A program made the position numbers and the translations under genes. This document shows positions 57,516 through 64,000 of a stretch of DNA of 64,000 bases, in pieces. Below the pieces are notes generated by a model. It was given only the letters and a program-made list of their open reading frames with translations. It searched no databases and was not told where the DNA came from. How positions within the stretch are numbered: position 1 is the stretch's first letter; the number at the start of each line of letters is the position of its first letter. The DNA is taken from contig OZ234503.1 of NCBI GenBank assembly GCA_965153455.1, positions 11,599,118 through 11,663,117 of the forward strand, read 5' to 3'. The DNA is from Sphagnum compactum. Lineage: Eukaryota > Bryophyta > Sphagnopsida > Sphagnales.

Positions 57516-60108
57516 TGAAGGATACATTGACATACTATCAATGAGAAGAAACCTTGTAGCTAGTAGTTGCTCAATAACAGGACAAGCAGGCAAGTATGGT
57601 AGATTTGCTCAAGTACATAATAGACAATGACAATAGTTCTACACCAAGATAACTGGCACAATTGAGTGGAACTCTAGTTCTTTTAACAACTTTCTCCACT
57701 AGCAATGCCCAAAAGATTATATCCCATCATTTTGCAATTGATGGCTACTAGAGCTAATAACCTTGTGGAGGCTGTTATCTTTTGTTGTAACACCAGATGA
57801 TGCAACATGAGCCTCTTTTTCCTGATTTTGCAAGTACCAACTGGATGCATGAGTTGTTTTTCCACCACGCACATATGCCCCACTTTTTTCTAACATCTGG
57901 AAGGTCACCTCCAATTCTCTCACTTTTTATTTTCTATTGGCACAACATGTAAGATGTAATGACTTGTTAGAAATTTCTTAGTGTAGTTGGAGGGAGCCTT
58001 GAATGTGTAATCTAACCTCCTAATGTTCAAAGTCTTCTTATGTTTCTAGGTGGACTTTTACATTTTTGTAAAACCTTGTTGATTCTTCTTCACGTGATGA
58101 ATAGCATTCATCACGAACACAATCATTATGCATGCTAAGGTCCTTTGCCAAGCACATTACCAAAAAGTTGGCATTTGTGTTTGGTTTTTGTCTTGGGCAA
58201 GTGCTATATTTTGGTAATGTCACATGTATGAACGTTACCTGCCATTTATTTTACCGTTTTATAATTTAATACATTATGTCAAAACATGGCATTCATGACC
58301 AAGGCTATAGAACTACACATGGCATAAGTGACTAGAAATGGTATAAGAAACCATCGTTTAGTTCCTTTTCCATCAATTGGAACTAAATGATGTTGGTAAA
58401 TTCTTTGTTTGATGGCACCACAAGAATCTTGGTGGAGGTGGGTTCTATGTTGTAACCTTGTGTTTGTAGGTAGGTTGTCAATTTGTTGTTATAGTCATGC
58501 TAAAATTTCTTTTCATTAATCAACTTCAAATCCATTCAAAGTTTCACTTTCCCATACTTCTTCATATTTGTTTTTGAGCTTTGGGTATTTATCTAATCTG
58601 ATTTTCCATCTTGCATTTTTCACACATCAATTCTAGATTTCATAGTTCTTTTATGAAACGTATATTAAACTTCAATTTTCCATTTGTGGTTTTTTGCTTC
58701 AACCCAAAGTACATTCTTTTGAACATTTTCTATGAATGAACTCTTGTATCACGTAATAGAAAAATGTTGCAAAACGAACATATGAACTGTTAGTGCATGT
58801 CATTCAACCTCTCTAGCTCTTGAAGAATGAATTGTTCATCTATGATATTGTTGTGCCCAATTTGTGCTTGGAACAAGGTCAAGGCCTTGATATGGTGGTG
58901 AGGTCGCAATAAAAAGGAACCAAAGTAGTTTTTAATTGTAATGAAAATGTGTACCTTCATTATTTTAAAGAACCACCATTAATTGTATTTAATAATTATT
59001 TGTACATCTCTTGAAATTACGTTTTTTTTTTAAATTTATGAATTTGGAATCCCATGAATTTGAAATTATTTCATTATGTTACAAGAGTCCTTTTACATAC
59101 AAAATACATTTGTTGAATAGTGCTTCTTAACACACTTTAAAATTTGAACATGTTTTTGTTGTTTAAACTTTCCCCAAATGTTTTCAAATTTCTTGTAAGT
59201 TTTAATAAAATACATTAAAAAATGTCACATGTGTTGAACCATTAAAAAATCCTTTTGAATTTGACATGGTGATTTTACATTGGATTACGATGTTCAAACA
59301 CGTTAAATGATTAATATAGTTCAAAATTTGTGACCATGGTCACAAGTAATGTTGTAAGTTTGATTGTGATGTAAGGCCTGAAGCCAAAAAAATTCATAAG
59401 TTTATTACAAAATGGGTCACATATGGTTCCAATATTGATATCCAATATAAAATATGTATGAAAATTTGTTAGATTTGGTATTTTAAATTAATGCATGAAA
59501 GCCACATGTCAAATGCAATTCTTAAAAAGATTTAATGCATGGTTCAACTAACTCCTTTTATTGTGATCTAACCCATGGTAACACATGATAGATGTCAAAA
59601 TTATTTGGGCATAATTTGATTTACTAGGCTTAAGTATTTCAAACTATCTTAATTGATTAGTTCAAATATTAAAAAAAATTGAGATTATTTTGGATGGAGT
59701 ATATTTTTCATGGGAAGAATAAAAGATTCCTATGTAAAATTAATTTTCAAATCACAAACATTTGAACTAAGTGCCCACAAAAGTTATAAATTTGATGAGA
59801 AAGTCATTGCATCAATTGATTAGGATGAAAGGATAGAATTCAATAATGTTTTACAAAATAATTACCAAAATTACTTCAATAATGTGAAAGTAAAATATGT
59901 TATTGAATTAATATCAAAGGCATGCTTGGTTTGTTAACACATAAGTCATTGGCATTTTAATCACAAAACTCAATTCTAATTGTCGACATCCTTATTACCA
60001 ACACTTTTTTATTGAAAAATGAAAAGTTATAAAATCAAATAGGTCTACTAATCAATCTTAAAAAAACTTGAGTTATAATAAATTGGTTTTACCTTAAAGA
60101 TTAAATTA
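57516..60108. other. Gene-free AT-rich interval
   Basis: No gene seen. A perfect 10-bp inverted repeat CGTGATGAAT/ATTCATCACG with a 3-base loop lies at 58093-58115, on the edge of a low-complexity region. From about 58900 on the DNA is strongly AT-rich with oligo-A/T runs, probably repeat debris. Confidence 0.45.
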
Positions 60109-60485
60109 CCGTAGTGCCACGAAAGGTTCGTTAATGAATTCGGGCTAGAGGCCGAAACGATCCTTTATTGGGCAAATAAATGACTTTTGGACTTCTGTAA
60201 TGAATGTTTCCCCCAAAACCAGACCTTTTGGCGCCAAAAAAAGCTTCGCGCTGTCGCGCGTGTAACGAACCTTTTTTGCTTCGTTTCCGGGGGGGGGGGG
60301 GTCGACCTTATACTGATCAGCAAGGCCTGGCTTGGACCTGTAATGGACCTTTCTGGCAGATTACTGGACCTTTCCCTTGAAAACAATGCATTTCCTGCAG
60401 CACTGATGGACCTTTTCCAAAAAATTTCCTCAAGATTAATTAAATTAATCGTTACAGCCCGCCCAAACCTTTCGTGGCACTACGG
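60109..60485. mobile_element. TIR element (MITE-like) with TA target duplication
   Basis: The ends are perfect inverted repeats: CCGTAGTGCCACGAAAGGTT at the left and its complement at the right, flanked by TA on each side, as for Tc1/mariner-type insertions (the TIR may extend to ATTACCG...CGGTAAT, so the exact boundary is open). Length 377 bases; no transposase gene, so it is non-autonomous. The middle holds a G run at about 60287-60300 and GC-richer sequence than its surroundings. Confidence 0.8.
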
Positions 60486-60659
60486 TAATGTGAAAAGATT
60501 TTTGTGTCATTGTTGGATTTTACCATATGTTTATTAGGTATTTTTCAAAAATCTTTGTCCTATAAATTAAATTACTTAAAGGAAGAATGAATTAGTGTAA
60601 ACCCCTAACTATGAACATAGTTTTAATTCCTTGAAGAAAATCCTCACACATGCCTTTGT

Positions 60660-62340
60660 CTTAAAATTGTTCGATTATGGGATGGAAAAGTTAGTCCTTT
60701 GTGTAGATGCAAGTGATGAGGCCATAAAAATCATTATAATCTAGGAAGGTTAGTTTGTGGCCTATGGATTAAAAAATAATAATCATATAGAACAAAATTA
60801 CCTTACCCATGAAAATGAATTATCAACCATTATACATGCTTTTAAATATATGGTGCCATTACTTATTGGGCAAGGATTTTAAAGTTAAGACAAACCATGA
60901 AAGTTTAAAATATTTGACCATTCAACACACCCTAAATCAAAGATAATGCAAATGGGTGGAATTATTGTAATATTATTTTCTTTTTTGTATACATGTGTGA
61001 AAAGGAAGGAAAATGTAATTGCACATGCATTGTCTATAATAAAAAAAATGGTTGAATGTAATGTTAATGGTTAAAGGTGAATCTAATTGACAAGGTGAAA
61101 GGGCAATATTTTTAAAATGCATACTTTATCACATTATTTAAGGCCTTATCCTATGAAGTTAAGACCTGATAAGAGTTAAGCAAATACCTAGCTTGTGTGT
61201 TGAAAAATTGATTATTATATTACAACATTATTAATTATAAAAGATCAATTATGTATCCTAATAATTTTAAATTACAAGCTGACAATCTTAGACAATTGTC
61301 ACAACATTCCCATTATCAACCACTTGAAATTTCAAAGAACATTTTATGATCTAAACATAAAATGTTTTTTGGCATGGCATGAAAAAGGATATTCATGAAT
61401 ATGTAAAAAGGTGTTAACAAGGTTAAGTAACAAAAATAAACAAACCAAGACCCTATGATTATTACAACCCTTAGAGGTGCCTAAGGCAAAATAAGAATCC
61501 ATAACTTTTGACCTTATTGTGCAATTGCCAAAGACCAAGAAAGGTCATATGTTATTTTTGTTGTAGTGCATTGCTTTTCGAAACATGTTCATTTAATATT
61601 ATAAAAGTAGACACCACAATCGTGAAAACAACAAACAACTTAATTTTTTTGTAAAATAAATTTAGAAAATTCATGGGCTACCTTTTGAACCTATGTTTTA
61701 TAAAGATTCTAAATCTATTAATGGGTTTTAGACCATGTTGTTCCAAAAACATTATGAACAAAATTGTGTTATAATTTTATATATCATCACAAATCAAATG
61801 TGCATGTAAAAAGAACCAATTAAACATTAAAACATATGTTGAAAATGTTTATAGCTCACAAACAAAGCTCTTTGGGTGGAATACCTTCATTGGATGGAAT
61901 TTGCATACAACAAGATTTTAAAATTTTCAAAACGAATGAATATATTTGAGGTAGTTTATGAAAAGGATTGTTTAACACCACAATTTTGGCATGTTTTTTA
62001 TATAAAAGTGAAAACTATCAACTATGTGTTTGAAAGAATGGAGTCCCAAAAAAAATTAATTAAAAATATATATGGAAGGACTTCAAGCCAAAACCAAGAC
62101 ATATGTCACTCAAAATTATATTTTCAAAAAATTGAATTATGAAACTTGGTGTTCTTAAAGGTAACTCCAAAAAAAAATCAATTAAAATTGGGCAAATGTT
62201 ATGAGTTAGCACCAAGGTAATTATGGTCCCCTTCAAAATTATTAGTAGGCTTAAAAAGGTGGCATATGAACTAAAACTATCATCTAGATGGAAATTTTAT
62301 AATATTTTTGAATGAAAGCACATTAAGGTGGACTAAAATG
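60660..62340 (+). mobile_element. Degenerate Ty3/gypsy retrotransposon fragment
   Basis: Plus-strand remains of a gypsy polyprotein in several broken frames. Near 60680-60900 comes RNase H-like sequence (VDASDEAIKII, then VAYGLKN, YLTHENELSTIIHAF). Near 61880-61980 is an integrase C-terminal core (LHWMEFAYNK, FEVVYEKD) in one open frame of 88 codons, and near 62200-62290 a GPFKII-like post-integrase segment with frameshifts. Reverse-transcriptase motifs, gag and LTRs were not found. Many stop codons and frameshifts, so it is dead. The MITE lies just upstream. Confidence 0.75.
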
Positions 62341-64000
62341 GGCAATTGAAAATCAATTTGAAAGTTCATATTTAGTGTATTTTGACCTTAATGAAATTAA
62401 GCTTCAAATAAGAACATTTAAATGATAGTGAAGTTAGCCCTTTTTTTTTCATTTTCAAATTGATATTACCTTGAATTAAACATTTAAAAACACATATATT
62501 AAATGTTGATATTGAAAATATCAATTTAGATATCAAAATGAATTTTGTAAGATTTATGATTCTTGAGTCTTCATTTTTTATTTTAAAAAAAGAAAGGACA
62601 TTCTCTTATTTTATTTTTTCATCTTAAATGATATGATACTTTAGCATGTGGTGATCCAAAGTTGTAAGCATGTTCTCTAACTCCACTGAAAATAAAAAAG
62701 ACACAATCATAATTTTTTGGACTATAACTGTATATGTACATTACGTTGCAAAGTTCAAATTTGATTGAATATTTGCATTTTTAATGTATTCTTTTCAAAG
62801 TTGGGGAGATTGAAATAAATTTTGAATGTTTCATCTCATTTTTGTTAAAATTTTGAATGAATTTGAGTTGTATGCAACAAAATTTGATTAACCCAAAATA
62901 AATTAGCATTCCAACTTTCAAAAAAGTTCATTATGGTGTGTGTTTTTACCCTTTCCATATAAATCTTCCAAGGAAATTCATTTATGACGCTGGTTAATTT
63001 ATCCTAAAACTACTAAAAAGCTATAATAAAAAGGGGAATGACTAGTGGTTAAGCCATTCAAGATTTTGAAATCAAAATTGAAAAGTATAAAAACATGCAT
63101 ATGATATACAAAAGATGCAAGATAAAATGGAAGGAGTATCCCAAAATGATGCCACTTGGGGAAAGGCTTGATACATGTTCCAAAAGATTTTTCCCAAGTT
63201 CCTTTATATTAAAGACATTATTTTTAAATGGAAGAGAAATGTTAAGTTCCCTCCACTTGGCTAATAGGAAAGTGGATGATGGGAGTTTGGATGGGAACAT
63301 TGCGTGGAAGAGCTCGAACATCTTAAAATATATATGTAATTAATTAAATATGAATAGGAAATTTTTATTCTAGAGGATAACATTGAAGGTAGAACTAAAT
63401 TTAGGATAGCCCAAGGTTTTCTTGCTAAGGAATACCACTTAGGATGTCACAAATTATGTAGTTTCGCTAGACATAGCAATCAATTGAGTTTTAAATTATT
63501 GATTAACTATCAAAATATAATGAAAATGAAGCAAAAAGACTTTTGTCATAACCAAAAATAATTCCCCAAAAAAATCATTTTTAATAAAATTTACATTATT
63601 TGTTTGGTTGGAAATTATTGATTTAATATCATTTATTGTAGTTATCATGTTAAAATAATGAAAATTCAACATATGGTTTCAATTTTATGCCCCACATTTT
63701 AGCAAAATTCTTAAAAGTCTTTGAAAAGAAAAGGTGTGAAACTCTTTAAAACAAAAAGACACCCATACAAAATTTAAAGAAGAGAAGTTCTTTGGATTTT
63801 CTTCGTTGTTAAATTTTTATTAACAAATAACATAAATGGTGAGCTTTTGGCATTAATGGTTGGGTGAAAAACTTTTGTAATTCTTGAATTTTTTGAAAGT
63901 ATAATGGTGTGATTTATGCATGTAATACTTGTAATAAAAATTGTCATTATGTTGAAGGGTTTGGGGTTTGTAAAGAAGGTTTTTTTTAAAAAAGGTGGTG
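62341..64000. other. Gene-free AT-rich end of the window
   Basis: No gene seen; oligo-A/T runs throughout and no recognised element ends. It may be further retrotransposon debris. Confidence 0.45.

Noticed and set aside
58093-58115. Perfect 10-bp hairpin as a possible small-RNA precursor
   Set aside because: Too short for a plant microRNA precursor and without a neighbouring gene; probably chance.

Overview
This is nuclear DNA of a land plant. The evidence is a spliced nuclear gene for the chloroplast photosystem I subunit PsaK, plant-type gene families (a BIC-like cryptochrome inhibitor, a lambda-class glutathione transferase, an ATXR7-like SET/GYF protein), GT-AG introns of roughly 80 to 900 bases, many microsatellites and a decayed Ty3/gypsy retrotransposon. 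I cannot name the species. A non-seed plant with a mid-sized genome is a guess, based on about one gene per 7 kb and divergent forms of familiar proteins. All gene models below were spliced by eye; each reading frame closes in phase, but no transcript data were available.

Layout. 1-1200: no convincing gene, possibly a coding relic. 1814-2536 (+): BIC-like protein. 4150-4854 (+): psaK, three exons. 6880-7460: tandem array. 7988-18491 (+): a large 18-exon H3K4 methyltransferase gene of ATXR7/SET1 type, about 2013 codons. 19379-20645: minisatellites. 23506-27399 (-): seven-exon PKHD-type 2-oxoglutarate/Fe(II) oxygenase. 30448-33000 (-): four-exon conserved protein of unknown function. 33310-33381 (+): tRNA-Pro(CGG). 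34612-36594 (+) and 43819-42182 (-): two convergent, intronless paralogs of an alanine-rich nuclear-type protein family, forming the arms of a diverged inverted duplication; the second copy is frameshifted and its tail is decayed. 44210: TATA box in the divergent promoter between that second copy and the next gene. 45072-48542 (+): lambda-class GST, ten exons. 53593-55786 (-): PIG3-type quinone oxidoreductase, six exons. 56227-64000: tandem and segmental duplications, a TIR element with TA target duplication (60109-60485) and a degenerate Ty3/gypsy relic (60660-62340) in AT-rich, gene-free DNA.

The genes are not one pathway. Two are light-related (psaK and the BIC-like cryptochrome regulator), two look redox or detoxification related (GST, quinone oxidoreductase) and the methyltransferase is chromatin related; nothing suggests a functional cluster. 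The most unusual feature is the inverted paralog pair at 34.4-44.0 kb, whose homology continues into the flanks on both sides and whose members differ in length, internal insertion, tail repeats and reading-frame integrity.
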